A model generated the notes under the pieces. That model was not told the DNA's origin, searched no databases, and saw only the letters and a program-made list of their open reading frames with translations. From Candidatus Gastranaerophilales bacterium (GTDB lineage Bacteria > Cyanobacteriota > Vampirovibrionia > Gastranaerophilales > Gastranaerophilaceae), in assembly GCA_910587055.1 (NCBI GenBank), contig CAJUKY010000001.1, positions 1-64,000 on the forward strand: a DNA stretch of 64,000 nt. Direction: 5' to 3'. This document shows positions 33,273-42,434 of the stretch, one piece after another. Both the position numbers and the translations under genes were made by a program. The number at the start of each line of letters is the position of its first letter. The stretch's first letter is position 1.

Positions 33273-35948
33273 ATGCAGGAATCAGCTTTTTTAAAGGGAT
33301 TAAACGAAGAACAATCCCATGCCGTTTTAGAGCAAAACGGGCCTATACTTGTTTTGGCGGGTGCAGGATCCGGCAAAACAAAGGTATTGACCTCAAGAAT
33401 AGCTAATTTAGTACATTCCGGCGTTAATCCGTTTGAAATTTTAGCTGTTACTTTTACAAACAAAGCTGCAAAAGAAATGAGCGCAAGACTTTCAGCGTAT
33501 CTTGGCGAAGAAACCGTAAAAAAAATGTGGGTGGGCACTTTTCACAGCATTGCAGGACGCATTTTAAGGCGCGACCTTGATAAATACCAGACAAAAGACG
33601 GCAGAAAATGGGGCAATAATTACGTTATATACGATGATACAGACACAAAAACCGTCATAAAAAATGCCATTAAAAAATTCAATCTGGATGAAAAAATTTA
33701 TGAAGTAAAGCTTATAAAATCAATTATTTCAAATGCAAAAAACAAGCTGCAGGACGCTTATGCCTTCGCTTCCGCCGCGCGCGATTATAAAACGGAAAAA
33801 ATTTCTGAAGTATATTATGAATACGAAAAACAGCTTGCAATCAATAATGCGCTGGATTTTGACGACATGCTCATGCTTTGCGTGAATTTGCTTTCTGAAA
33901 ATGAACTTGTGCGGGAAAATTACGCAAGAAGGTTTAAACACATTCTGACAGATGAGTTTCAGGATACTAACAAGGCCCAATACAAGCTTATACGTATGTT
34001 ATACAACGATGAAAAGGCTAAAACCGAAGGTACAAGCCTTTGTGCGGTAGGTGATGTTGACCAGTCAATTTACAGCTGGCGCGGGGCTGATTACAAGATT
34101 ATACTTGGCTTTCAAAAGGATTATCCAAATTCAAAATTAATAAAACTTGAAAAAAATTACCGCTCGACAGAAAATATCTTAAATGCCGCAAATGCAGTAA
34201 TAGTTAATAATTCGGAACGTCTTGATAAAAATTTATACTCCACAAAGGGCAAGGGTGAGCTGATTTCGACCTATGAAGCCGAATCGGATATTGAAGAAAG
34301 CCTTTATATCGCAAAAAAAATCCGCCAGCTGTTCAATAACGGCACACCATATGAGGATATGGCGGTTTTATACCGCACAAACGCGCAATCGCGCGGTATT
34401 GAGGAAGCATTAATGTCAAATTCCTTGCCCTACAAGATTGTAGGGGGTTTGAGGTTTTATGAGAGAAAAGAAATCAAGGATATCATCGCCTATTTGAAAT
34501 TAATCTATAACCCCAATGATAATCAGAGTTTGAGACGTATTATAAACGTCCCGAAGCGCGGAATAGGCGACACAACGGTAAAAAAACTGGCAGAACTCGC
34601 CGATAATAACGATTTAAGCATTTTTGAAATATTAAATAATATTGATAATTACGAAGATTTCAGTCCGCGTCATAAGGCGCTGCTGACCGGTTTTCGGGAT
34701 ATTATCAATAATCTTATTTCAAAACAAAATTCATTTTCACTTTCCGAATTTGTGTCCTACACTCTTGAATATTCAGGATATCTAAACGAATTAAAGGCTG
34801 AAGACACGGTTGAAAACCAGTCCAGACTTGAAAACCTGCAGGAATTTATAAACGTGGTGCGTGAATTTGAACTTGATGAAGAGGGGATGTATTTTGAAGA
34901 TGAAGCCGAAGACCTTGGCGCACTGGGAAATTTCCTGACTCAAGTGGCGCTTGTATCTGATATTGATGAGGTTAAAGACAATGAAAAATCCGTAACCCTT
35001 ATGACACTTCATGCTGCAAAGGGTCTGGAGTATCCCGTCGTGTTTTTATCAGGTTTAGAAGAGGGAATGTTCCCGAATGCACGTACAATCGGCCCGTACG
35101 AGAATTCTTCGGAGCTTGAAGAAGAGAGAAGGCTTATGTACGTTGGGATTACACGCGCTAAAGAGAAGCTTTTTCTCACCTGGGCGCAAAGAAGACGTGT
35201 CTGGGGAGATATTAAATTCTTCCCGCCGAGCAGATTTATTGAGGAAATTCCCGCCAATCTTACGGAAGCAGATGAAGAAAGCGTAAAAAGCTCTTATAAC
35301 AACGGATGGGGCGGTTCAAAATTATCAAAAGATAATGAAAATAAAGATTTTGGACGTTTTAAGGGTGATTTTAAGAAAAAATCATCATACGGCGAAAATA
35401 AAAAGGACGAAAAACCATACAACAACACGGGAAGCAGCTCAGGCAGCACGTCAAACAGCGGAAGTTCCTTGCTTTCAAGCATTGCAAGGATAAAAAAGGC
35501 CAAAAAAAGTGAATCTTCGGCGTTAAATGCGCCCGAAAAGCAAGAGGTACAAAGAACAGAGGCAAAAAATTTCGTTGTAAAAAAACAAAAAAATGACAAT
35601 TTTGAAAAACCTGCTTTATCAATTTCTAACGCAGAGATAAAAAAATCTGTACAAAAGCCGGAAAATCGTACTGCATCGGAGTCTTTGCCCAAAAACTCTC
35701 TGCAAACCGAAGCTAATTTGAAAGATATTATCGCAAGATGCAAAGAACGCGCAAAAACGCCGCAAAACCAGCCCGCGCCTGTGTATAAAACTTTCAGAGA
35801 GGGTACAAGGGTTTTCCACCAGCAATTTGGCATAGGCCACATCCTAAAAAGCGAGACTGCAGGCGGAGAAACACAGTATACCGTTGAATTTACCAAAGCA
35901 GGGATTAAAACTTTAGATGCCTCCTCCGGCACCCTAAAAACCTTTTAA
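33273..35948 (+). CDS. pcrA: UvrD/PcrA-type ATP-dependent DNA helicase
   Basis: 891 residues. It is an SF1A 3'-5' helicase acting in nucleotide-excision and mismatch repair and in removing RecA. All motifs are visible: GLNEEQSHAV (Q motif), Walker A AGAGSGKT near 30-37, VTFTNKAAKEM (Ia), DEFQDTN (II), GDVDQSIYSWRGAD (III), LEKNYRST (IV), LHAAKGLEYPVVFL (V) and VGITRAKEKL (VI). After residue 680 comes a long Ser/Asn/Lys-rich linker, then a short C-terminal beta fold (GTRVFHQQFGIGHILKSE) that binds RNA polymerase in PcrA. Length and ending match the PcrA group. Confidence 0.97.
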   Translation: MQESAFLKGLNEEQSHAVLEQNGPILVLAGAGSGKTKVLTSRIANLVHSGVNPFEILAVTFTNKAAKEMSARLSAYLGEETVKKMWVGTFHSIAGRILRRDLDKYQTKDGRKWGNNYVIYDDTDTKTVIKNAIKKFNLDEKIYEVKLIKSIISNAKNKLQDAYAFASAARDYKTEKISEVYYEYEKQLAINNALDFDDMLMLCVNLLSENELVRENYARRFKHILTDEFQDTNKAQYKLIRMLYNDEKAKTEGTSLCAVGDVDQSIYSWRGADYKIILGFQKDYPNSKLIKLEKNYRSTENILNAANAVIVNNSERLDKNLYSTKGKGELISTYEAESDIEESLYIAKKIRQLFNNGTPYEDMAVLYRTNAQSRGIEEALMSNSLPYKIVGGLRFYERKEIKDIIAYLKLIYNPNDNQSLRRIINVPKRGIGDTTVKKLAELADNNDLSIFEILNNIDNYEDFSPRHKALLTGFRDIINNLISKQNSFSLSEFVSYTLEYSGYLNELKAEDTVENQSRLENLQEFINVVREFELDEEGMYFEDEAEDLGALGNFLTQVALVSDIDEVKDNEKSVTLMTLHAAKGLEYPVVFLSGLEEGMFPNARTIGPYENSSELEEERRLMYVGITRAKEKLFLTWAQRRRVWGDIKFFPPSRFIEEIPANLTEADEESVKSSYNNGWGGSKLSKDNENKDFGRFKGDFKKKSSYGENKKDEKPYNNTGSSSGSTSNSGSSLLSSIARIKKAKKSESSALNAPEKQEVQRTEAKNFVVKKQKNDNFEKPALSISNAEIKKSVQKPENRTASESLPKNSLQTEANLKDIIARCKERAKTPQNQPAPVYKTFREGTRVFHQQFGIGHILKSETAGGETQYTVEFTKAGIKTLDASSGTLKTF

Positions 35949-36096
35949 ACCGTACAGTACAAAGGTTTTTTGCATATAAAACATAAAAAAGCATTGATTT
36001 TACAAGCATTTTTGTATTAAAAATCTGCAAAAAGCTTGCTGCAAAAGATTGATACGTGAGGCAATTTTTAACATTTTACGGTTTTATAAAAACAGA

Positions 36097-37155
36097 ATGG
36101 AACAGTTTTTTCAGTTTAATTTCAATACACAAAATCTAAACGACAAATATGCCTGCAATCCCGGCCAAGCAGTCAATGGCGGAAATTTTGCTGTACAAAA
36201 TACCGCAAAATCAACGGTATATAAGAATAATAACGAACAAGACAGCTTTCAAAATTCAAAAAATAAAAAATATATGATATTTGGTTCAATAGCAGCAGGC
36301 GCTTTGATTTTAGGAGTTTTAGCAAAAACAGGAAAATTGAAAAAGCTTTTTAGTAAAATTACCGCCGGACAATCCGTTAAAACTCAAGCATCGCAAGGGA
36401 TTGTACAAAAAAATTCTGCTAAAGTTCCAACGACAGAAGAAATTACACTAAAAACACAGTCAGAAAACTCCATCACGGAGACTAAACCTGTAGCCAAAAA
36501 TGATTCTACACCTGCCATAACCGCTCAAAAACCGCGGATTAGTTTTATTATAAGAAATAAAAAGAAATTTAAAATTATAAATAGATCCAAAACCCCATCA
36601 AAAGAAGGTAATAAAGGCAATGCACCAAAAATAAAATATATAAGAAAACCCGAAAAAAGAATTCCAATTCTTGCAAATAAAGCTATTTCGGGAATTTTAG
36701 ATAAGGAAAAGCTTACCGCAGAAGACTTAAGGCGAATTGAGGAAATTTTTAAAGGAAATACCAGAATAAATTTATATTGTCCCGAAAGGTATAATATAGA
36801 CGACTTTAGACCATTTTTTGATTTAATTTTTGACGGAAAATTTAACAAGCGTCTTGATTCAAAAATTAAGCATATCATCATAGGACATGGCATAGGAAGT
36901 GCGAAAAACGGCAACTGGCGCTTTATTCACACAAAAGAAAATGTTTTCGATTTTATTGAAAAAAATATTCCAAAAGGCGACATGGTGCTTGTTATGACTT
37001 GCGAAGAAACCGCAAACCGAATAAAACCGGGGCTTGGCACACCCGTAAATATTACATTACAGCAAGCTGATAAACCGGGAAAAATCGTAAAATCCGGGGA
37101 ACGTCGTATAATAGGCATAATAAACCAGAATAACCCTAAAATTCAATATTTTTAG
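36097..37155 (+). CDS. hypothetical membrane-anchored protein
   Basis: 352 residues from MEQFFQFNFNTQN (the frame opens 16 codons earlier at a TTG that has no support). One transmembrane helix lies near 59-80 (YMIFGSIAAGALILGVLAK). A basic, low-complexity linker follows. The C-terminal globular domain (about 225-352) includes IKHIIIGHGIGSAKNGNWRF, VFDFIEKNIPKGDMVLVMTC and ERRIIGIINQNN. I do not recognise it; the alternation of strand and helix around GHG and a late Cys suggests an alpha/beta enzyme-like or Rossmann-type domain. The 3' end overlaps the convergent Clp_N gene by 20 bases. Confidence 0.7.
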   Translation: MEQFFQFNFNTQNLNDKYACNPGQAVNGGNFAVQNTAKSTVYKNNNEQDSFQNSKNKKYMIFGSIAAGALILGVLAKTGKLKKLFSKITAGQSVKTQASQGIVQKNSAKVPTTEEITLKTQSENSITETKPVAKNDSTPAITAQKPRISFIIRNKKKFKIINRSKTPSKEGNKGNAPKIKYIRKPEKRIPILANKAISGILDKEKLTAEDLRRIEEIFKGNTRINLYCPERYNIDDFRPFFDLIFDGKFNKRLDSKIKHIIIGHGIGSAKNGNWRFIHTKENVFDFIEKNIPKGDMVLVMTCEETANRIKPGLGTPVNITLQQADKPGKIVKSGERRIIGIINQNNPKIQYF

Positions 37156-38524
37156 TGGTTTCGGGGTTTAGTTCCTGTAAAATGCCTTGTTTTATCTCTA
37201 AAACATCCGTTCCGAGGTTTTCTAACACTTTCATGGCAAGGCAGTCAGGCTGTTTTGTAATAGCGTAAAGCAGGTGCTCGGATACTATTTTTGTTTTTCC
37301 ATGGCGCTTTGCCGCATCATAGGCGATATCCAGCATTTTTTTAGCGCGCAGAGAATATTCAAAATCATTCTCATTTTCTTCAACACCGTATCCCACAAGA
37401 CTTTCCACCTCACGACGGGCATCTTTTAAGCCTATACCAAGTTTTTTTAAAACTTCATACGCAAGATTCGGACGGCTTAAAATACCGAGCAAAATCATCT
37501 CCGTGCCTACGGTTTTTTTATTGAAATTTGCCGCTTCCGTTTTTGCAAAGCGAAGAATAGCAAGAGTTTCAGGTACATTTGATGAAGAATTTATATCTTT
37601 TACAAGCGTCTCTTCAAAATTCAAAGTATGGCTTGATAATTTATCAAAAATTTTATAGGCAATACCTGTTTTTGCCCTTAAAATCCCTAAAACTATATGC
37701 TCGGGACGGATTTCCACAGAGCCCATCTCGCGCGCTGTATCGAGGCTCAAAAGCATTGCCCTGAAAGCATTCGGGGTGAAAATTATTTTTCTTTCGCCAT
37801 ACTCTTCATTTCTGTCAGAAAAATTCTTTAATTCATTATCAAAGGTTTCTTTAGATATACCGTAGCTTTCAAGGATTTTTGTAATTTCATTATCAGGATT
37901 ATCAAGAATGGATTCAATAATCTGCTCTGTCCCAAGAATTTCATACCCCATTGTAGAAAGCTTTGACTGAGCGGTTTTTAGCAGATTTGATACGGTCTGC
38001 TCATTATTTAAAAGACTGTCGATATTTTTAAAAGTCTGCACCTGAACTTCCTGTTTTTCAGGGTGTTTATAATAATTTTTATTTGAATTTTTCTCAATTA
38101 AGCGGCATAAATTGCTGACAATTTTTTCTTCATCAATATCAAATTCTCTCAAAATTTCATATGCGCCTGAATTTTTGGAGAAAAATATCGCTAAAGCAAT
38201 ATGGGCAGGCAAAATCAGGGGATTATTATACTGTTTTGCAATTTCAACGGATTTTTCAAGAATACTTTTTGCACTGGCTGAAAATGAGATATATTCGCGC
38301 ATTTTAGGTTTTCTTTTTGATGAAATTTTCTGGTTAATAAGCGCAATGAGTGTATCCCTGTCGATTTTCTCGGCGCCGATTAATTTCGCCTCAACCCCTT
38401 TATTATTAAGGGCTAGGGCGAGCAGAACATGCTCTGAATAAACTTTATCGGAACCGAAATTTCCCGCTTGAATTTGCGCATTTTGTACAATATCTATGGC
38501 TTTTTGAGTAAATTTTTCTAGCAT
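37136..38524 (-). CDS. Clp N-domain protein without an ATPase module
   Basis: 462 residues consisting of three tandem Clp_N double repeats: about 1-145 (MLEKFTQKAIDIVQNAQIQA, VYSEHVLLALALNN, LPAHIALAI), about 173-310 (LLKTAQSKLSTMGYEILGTE, RPEHIVLGILRAKTG) and about 310-455 (AILRFAKTEAANFN, VGTEMILLGIL, VSEHLLYAIT). In ClpC/ClpB this domain recognises substrates or adaptors ahead of the AAA+ ring. No Walker motif occurs anywhere here. Similar ATPase-free proteins (ClpS-like adaptors, plant ClpT) bind the Clp protease core. A regulator or substrate adaptor of ClpC is my inference. Confidence 0.85.
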   Translation of the reverse strand: MLEKFTQKAIDIVQNAQIQAGNFGSDKVYSEHVLLALALNNKGVEAKLIGAEKIDRDTLIALINQKISSKRKPKMREYISFSASAKSILEKSVEIAKQYNNPLILPAHIALAIFFSKNSGAYEILREFDIDEEKIVSNLCRLIEKNSNKNYYKHPEKQEVQVQTFKNIDSLLNNEQTVSNLLKTAQSKLSTMGYEILGTEQIIESILDNPDNEITKILESYGISKETFDNELKNFSDRNEEYGERKIIFTPNAFRAMLLSLDTAREMGSVEIRPEHIVLGILRAKTGIAYKIFDKLSSHTLNFEETLVKDINSSSNVPETLAILRFAKTEAANFNKKTVGTEMILLGILSRPNLAYEVLKKLGIGLKDARREVESLVGYGVEENENDFEYSLRAKKMLDIAYDAAKRHGKTKIVSEHLLYAITKQPDCLAMKVLENLGTDVLEIKQGILQELNPETTKNIEF

Positions 38525-38657
38525 ATTTTTAAATTTTACACTATTTTTGGATGGTTGTATATAAAATATATTTGTAAAGTTATGTAAATTTTAATATAAA
38601 AAGAGTAAAAAAAATTATTCAGTATTGTTGTATAAGTGTGTAGGTTAAGGATTTTTT

Positions 38658-39275
38658 ATGAACATTAACGCAGTTTCAACAGGTTTTCAACCCGCAAAAG
38701 CATATAATACCGTAAATTTTAAGGGCGTACAAAAAGCTGCAGCCCAGCTTGCAAATGCAGGCGCCGCGCAGAAAACCGCCAATAAAACCGGAAAAATCGG
38801 GCAATTCTTTTCCAAAGTTTCTCATACAATAAGAAACGCTTGTTCCAAAGCTTTTTCAGCAGTAAAAAAGACGGCAGTTAAAGCATATAATGTTGCAGCA
38901 AAAGGGGTTAAAACCGCTTTAAATGGCGTAAAATCCGCAGGAAAGAAAGTTACGGAGTCTGTATCAAACTTTTTTAAGGGTATTAAAAATAAAAAACACA
39001 CAAAAATATCCAAAAATAAAGAAAACACGGTAATTCAAATTAACAAGAACAGCAATAAAACAAACACTTTGACAATTAAATCAAGAAACGGCAATGTAAT
39101 AATAAACGGAAAAATTTATCAATATGACGGCAAATTACCTGATGATATAAAAATAAATCCGGACGGCGGTTTTAGCGTAACAGGCGCAAACAAAATAAGA
39201 GATTTAAGCCGTAAAATACAAGATTTTGCCGAAACCGTTGAGAAAAACGGAAAGTTAATAGGAACTGAAGCGTAA
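38658..39275 (+). CDS. hypothetical protein with short N-terminal F-K-G peptide
   Basis: 205 residues, not recognised. It starts MNINAVSTGFQPAKAYNTVNFKG, close to the following gene's MTINKFSTGSAPAKLYNKTSF. Residues 25-110 are Lys/Ala-rich with amphipathic helices (KTAVKAYNVAAKGVKTALNG and similar), net strongly basic. A beta-rich segment follows (NTLTIKSRNGNVIINGKIYQYDG; IKINPDGGFSVTG). No classical signal peptide is present. AAGGAT precedes the ATG. Basic charge suggests nucleic-acid or envelope-polymer contact, which is only a guess. Confidence 0.75.
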   Translation: MNINAVSTGFQPAKAYNTVNFKGVQKAAAQLANAGAAQKTANKTGKIGQFFSKVSHTIRNACSKAFSAVKKTAVKAYNVAAKGVKTALNGVKSAGKKVTESVSNFFKGIKNKKHTKISKNKENTVIQINKNSNKTNTLTIKSRNGNVIINGKIYQYDGKLPDDIKINPDGGFSVTGANKIRDLSRKIQDFAETVEKNGKLIGTEA

Positions 39276-39323
39276 AATCATTTTTTCACAAATATTATTT
39301 GATATGCAAATCAGGAATTTTTT

Positions 39324-39641
39324 ATGACCATAAACAAATTCTCAACAGGTTCAGCACCTGCAAAATTATATAATAAAACAAGTTTTAGCTCAGGTTTTAG
39401 TTCAAATATCACCGTAGATATCACGAGCGATACAGATTCGATTTCCTTCCAAAAACCCGCGAGAAAGCCCATCCTTCCAAGAATTAAAAATCAAGCAAAT
39501 AATTTACTATTATGTGCAGCCCTAATTTGGTCAAAAATCTTACGCGGTATTCTTAAGTCCGGGGCTTTTGTTTGTGATACAGCAAGAGGAGTCAAGGATA
39601 AGGTTTGCGGAGTATTTTCTAATTTAATACATAAAAAATAA
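39324..39641 (+). CDS. hypothetical protein, paralogous start to the previous gene
   Basis: 105 residues, not recognised. It shares the MxIN-x-x-STG-x-x-PAK-x-Y-N start with the gene 48 bases upstream. A central hydrophobic stretch (NNLLLCAALIWSKILRGIL, about 64-82) could be a membrane helix. It ends basic (FSNLIHKK). An AGGAATTTTT site precedes the ATG. It probably arose by duplication with loss of the beta-rich tail. Confidence 0.7.
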   Translation: MTINKFSTGSAPAKLYNKTSFSSGFSSNITVDITSDTDSISFQKPARKPILPRIKNQANNLLLCAALIWSKILRGILKSGAFVCDTARGVKDKVCGVFSNLIHKK

Positions 39642-39666
39642 ATGAACTATCTTCCCTGCACGACAT

Positions 39667-40170
39667 TCAGGGTAATAAAATTGTAACAGGGCCGTCATTT
39701 ATAAGGGAGATTTTCATATCTGCCGCAAAAACACCTGTTTGAACGGATTTTACTTCACCGTCACCTGCCTTAGAAAGGGTTTCTGCCGCAGAGCGCAATT
39801 TTAGAACAAAATCTTCATACATTTTCTTTGCGGATGCAGGCTCCATAGCACTATCAAAGCTCGGGCGGGTGCCTTTTTTACAGTTTGCGGCAAGTGTAAA
39901 TTGTGATACCACAAGGATTTCGCCGCCAATATCCAAAATGGAGCGGTTCATTTTGCCTGTTTCATCTTCAAAAATACGGAGTTTTAAAATTTTATTTGCA
40001 AAATAATCAAGAACGCCGTTGCTATCAAGCTTTTTACCGCTGAATTCTCCGCCGTTTTCATCTCCTTTTTCAGCACAAAAGAAGACCAAAAGCCCTTTAT
40101 TTATGGAAGAGAAGGCGTCACCGTCAATGGTAACGCCTGCCTCTTTTACTCTTTGAATAACAAATTTCAT
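39667..40170 (-). CDS. dtd: D-aminoacyl-tRNA deacylase
   Basis: 167 residues. DTD removes D-amino acids (and Gly from tRNA-Ala) wrongly loaded on tRNA. The family motifs are present: MKFVIQRVKEAGVTIDG, VVSQFTLAANCKKGTRPSF with the catalytic SQxT, and TGVFAADMKISLINDGPVT with the NxGPVT motif that enforces chirality. It is about 20 residues longer than usual owing to an insertion near 40-55 (DENGGEFSGKKLDSNG). Ten bases separate it from the upstream rpsA, so the two are co-transcribed. Confidence 0.95.
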   Translation of the reverse strand: MKFVIQRVKEAGVTIDGDAFSSINKGLLVFFCAEKGDENGGEFSGKKLDSNGVLDYFANKILKLRIFEDETGKMNRSILDIGGEILVVSQFTLAANCKKGTRPSFDSAMEPASAKKMYEDFVLKLRSAAETLSKAGDGEVKSVQTGVFAADMKISLINDGPVTILLP

Positions 40171-40179
40171 ATTGTTAAT

Positions 40180-41286
40180 CTACTCTGCTGCAGCTTCTGT
40201 GTTTTGAGCTTCTCTTGCTGCTTTAATGTCTTTAATTGAAAGTCCGATTCTGTGTTCTTGAGGAGTGAATTTTTTAATTAAAACTTCCACTTTATCCCCT
40301 AATGAGAACATATTTTGAACATTTACAAATTCTTCAGAAATTTCGGAAGAAGGAAGCAGAGCCTCAACACCCGGGTAAATATTGATAAATGCGCCGAAAG
40401 ATGTGATTTTATTGATTGTTCCTTCGATAATATCGCCTTCTTTTAATTTATCAACAATTTCATCCCAGGGGTTTGCACCCATTCTTTTAAGAGAAAGGCT
40501 GATTCTTTTAAGCTCTTCATCAATTTTAATAACTTTAACCTGAATTTTTTGTCCTAAAGTTACAACATCAGAGGGGTGTTTAATTCTTTCCCAGCTGATT
40601 TCTGATATCGGAAGAAGGCCGTCAATACCGTCGATATCAACGAAAGCGCCGAAGTCTGCAATTCTGACAATTTCGCCTTCAACAACTTGATCAACCGCAA
40701 GACGTGATATAACTTCATCCGCAACAAGTTCTCTCTGCTGTGTATAAACCTGTCTTTGAGATAGGATAAGCTTGTTTCTCTTGGGATCAGCTTCAAGAAT
40801 TTTAACTTCAATTTCCTGACCGATTTGCGTGTCAAGAGGTGAACCTGTTCTTAATTGAGAAGAAGGTACAAAACCTCTTAAGCCTTCGATTTCAGCAATC
40901 AAGCCGCCTTTAACGGATGAAACAACTTTAGCCATAACGTTTTCATTTGCATTTTTAAGTTCTGAAAGTTTCTGCCAGGCTTGAGCGCATGATAATTTTT
41001 TCAATGAAAGAGTAGCTACTTCATCATCTTCTTCATCTTTCATAACATAGAATTCTTTTTCTTCCCATAATTTAATTAATTCATCAGGGTTTTGTTCAGG
41101 GAAATTGATAACCTCTTTAATGGGAAGGAAAGCTTCCGTTTTTGCGCCGATATCAACAAGGTAGCCGTCTTTTTCTTTTTTTACGGCGACGCCTTTAACA
41201 ACGTCGGCAACGTTTAATTTGTAGGTATAAGAGTCTTGAAGCATTTTTTCAAAATCTTCGGCACTCATCATTTCTTTTTGTGTCAT
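40180..41286 (-). CDS. rpsA: 30S ribosomal protein S1 homologue, four S1 domains
   Basis: 368 residues with four OB-fold S1 repeats at about 23-95, 110-175, 195-265 and 280-350. Typical strand and loop motifs are DVVKGVAVKKEKDGYLVDIGAKTEAFLP, GLRGFVPSSQL, FGAFVDIDGIDGLLPISEISWERIKHP and FGAFINIYPGVEALLPSSEIS. Short S1 proteins of three to four domains are normal in cyanobacteria and low-GC lineages; they help mRNA bind the 30S subunit. AAGGAAAA precedes the ATG. It lies in an operon ispH-rpsA-dtd, a pairing (ispH with rpsA) known from other bacteria. Confidence 0.93.
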   Translation of the reverse strand: MTQKEMMSAEDFEKMLQDSYTYKLNVADVVKGVAVKKEKDGYLVDIGAKTEAFLPIKEVINFPEQNPDELIKLWEEKEFYVMKDEEDDEVATLSLKKLSCAQAWQKLSELKNANENVMAKVVSSVKGGLIAEIEGLRGFVPSSQLRTGSPLDTQIGQEIEVKILEADPKRNKLILSQRQVYTQQRELVADEVISRLAVDQVVEGEIVRIADFGAFVDIDGIDGLLPISEISWERIKHPSDVVTLGQKIQVKVIKIDEELKRISLSLKRMGANPWDEIVDKLKEGDIIEGTINKITSFGAFINIYPGVEALLPSSEISEEFVNVQNMFSLGDKVEVLIKKFTPQEHRIGLSIKDIKAAREAQNTEAAAE

Positions 41287-41337
41287 TTTTATATTTTCCT
41301 TTCGTTTTATTTTTTCTGTTGTTTGTATCTTGCGGAA

Positions 41338-42240
41338 TTATATCTTTTTAATTCGTTCTATTACTTTATTTATAATGTAATCAGGGGTGGAAGCACCTGC
41401 CGTAACCCCGATATTAACAACTTTTTCAATTATATTTTTATAATTATCAAGCTCACCGTCGCATTCAATATGGATTGTTTTGCATAAAGGAGTTAAAATT
41501 TCAGCCAGATGGGTTGTATTGGCGCTTTTTTTAGACCCCACAACCACCATTAAATCGGATTCTTTTGCTAAATCTTTTGCTTCATTCTGCCTTAAGGAAG
41601 TAGAGGCACAGATTGTATTAATTATTCTTAATTCCTTTGAAATGGGCGCAAGATAATCAAGAACTTCTTTCAGGTATTCAATTCTCTGTGTCGTTTGAAT
41701 TACAATGCCGATTTTGTGCTCTTTTTTAATTATCTGCTCAATAGATTTCAGCGCTTCAAGATTTTTTGCAACGTAAACTCTTTCCTTATTTTTTGCAAAT
41801 TTTTGAGCATCCGCGCGGATTGCAACAACTTCGGGGTGTTCTTCCTTTCCTAAAATTATTACAAAATAATCTTCTTTTGCAAGCTGAACCGCTCTATCCT
41901 GAACTTTTTTCACGTCAGGGCAGGTTAAATCAACAAGTTCAAAACCTTTGTTTTTAATATCTTCAAAAACATCGTATCCTGCGCCATGGCTTCTTATAAT
42001 GCAAATCCCTTCTCCGTTTTCGGGAAGTTCATCAACCGTTTTAATTCCAAGCTTTTCAAGCTCGCTTATAACCTGCGAATTATGAATTAATTCCCCTAAA
42101 ACATAAATTTCTTTATCAGGGTTTTGATGTTTTAATTTTTTAGTTGTTTCAACGGCTCTTTTAACACCGTAACAAAAGCCCGCATGGACTGCTAATTTTA
42201 TATTTCTTTCCGGTTTTATGGTATTTTCAGTGGTAATAAT
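41338..42240 (-). CDS. ispH: 4-hydroxy-3-methylbut-2-enyl diphosphate reductase, no standard start codon
   Basis: IspH makes IPP and DMAPP in the last MEP-pathway step, using an Fe-S cluster. The three cluster cysteines are in HAGFCYGVKRAVE, DLTCPDVKK and NTICASTSLRQNEA, and SHGAGYD and VVGSKKSANTTHL are also conserved, so the reading frame is intact over about 300 codons up to the TGA at 42249-42247. Within the frame no ATG, GTG or TTG occurs before a GTG deep inside the protein (41913), after the first two cysteines. Candidate starts are ATT at 42240 or 42237 (AAAGGA upstream) or ATA at 42201 right before KLAVHAG. A sequence error is the simple alternative. Confidence 0.85.
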   Translation of the reverse strand: MITTENTIKPERNIKLAVHAGFCYGVKRAVETTKKLKHQNPDKEIYVLGELIHNSQVISELEKLGIKTVDELPENGEGICIIRSHGAGYDVFEDIKNKGFELVDLTCPDVKKVQDRAVQLAKEDYFVIILGKEEHPEVVAIRADAQKFAKNKERVYVAKNLEALKSIEQIIKKEHKIGIVIQTTQRIEYLKEVLDYLAPISKELRIINTICASTSLRQNEAKDLAKESDLMVVVGSKKSANTTHLAEILTPLCKTIHIECDGELDNYKNIIEKVVNIGVTAGASTPDYIINKVIERIKKI

Positions 42241-42434
42241 TAGGGTTCACATCCTTTAAATAAGAGTCGCTTTTTAAAATTTGAAAAGCGCTATGCCTAT
42301 TAAAACACAGACATATTTTTAATACAATATCTTAAATCGTGTAACATTATCTTAACAATAATATGCATTCCTATAAAGCTGCTCGATAAAAAACCGATAT
42401 GTGATTTATATAGCATTATAACGGGGTAAGAATA

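Noticed and set aside
35294..35932. 212-codon minus-strand frame inside pcrA
   Set aside because: It is an antisense shadow of the low-complexity C-terminal part of PcrA.
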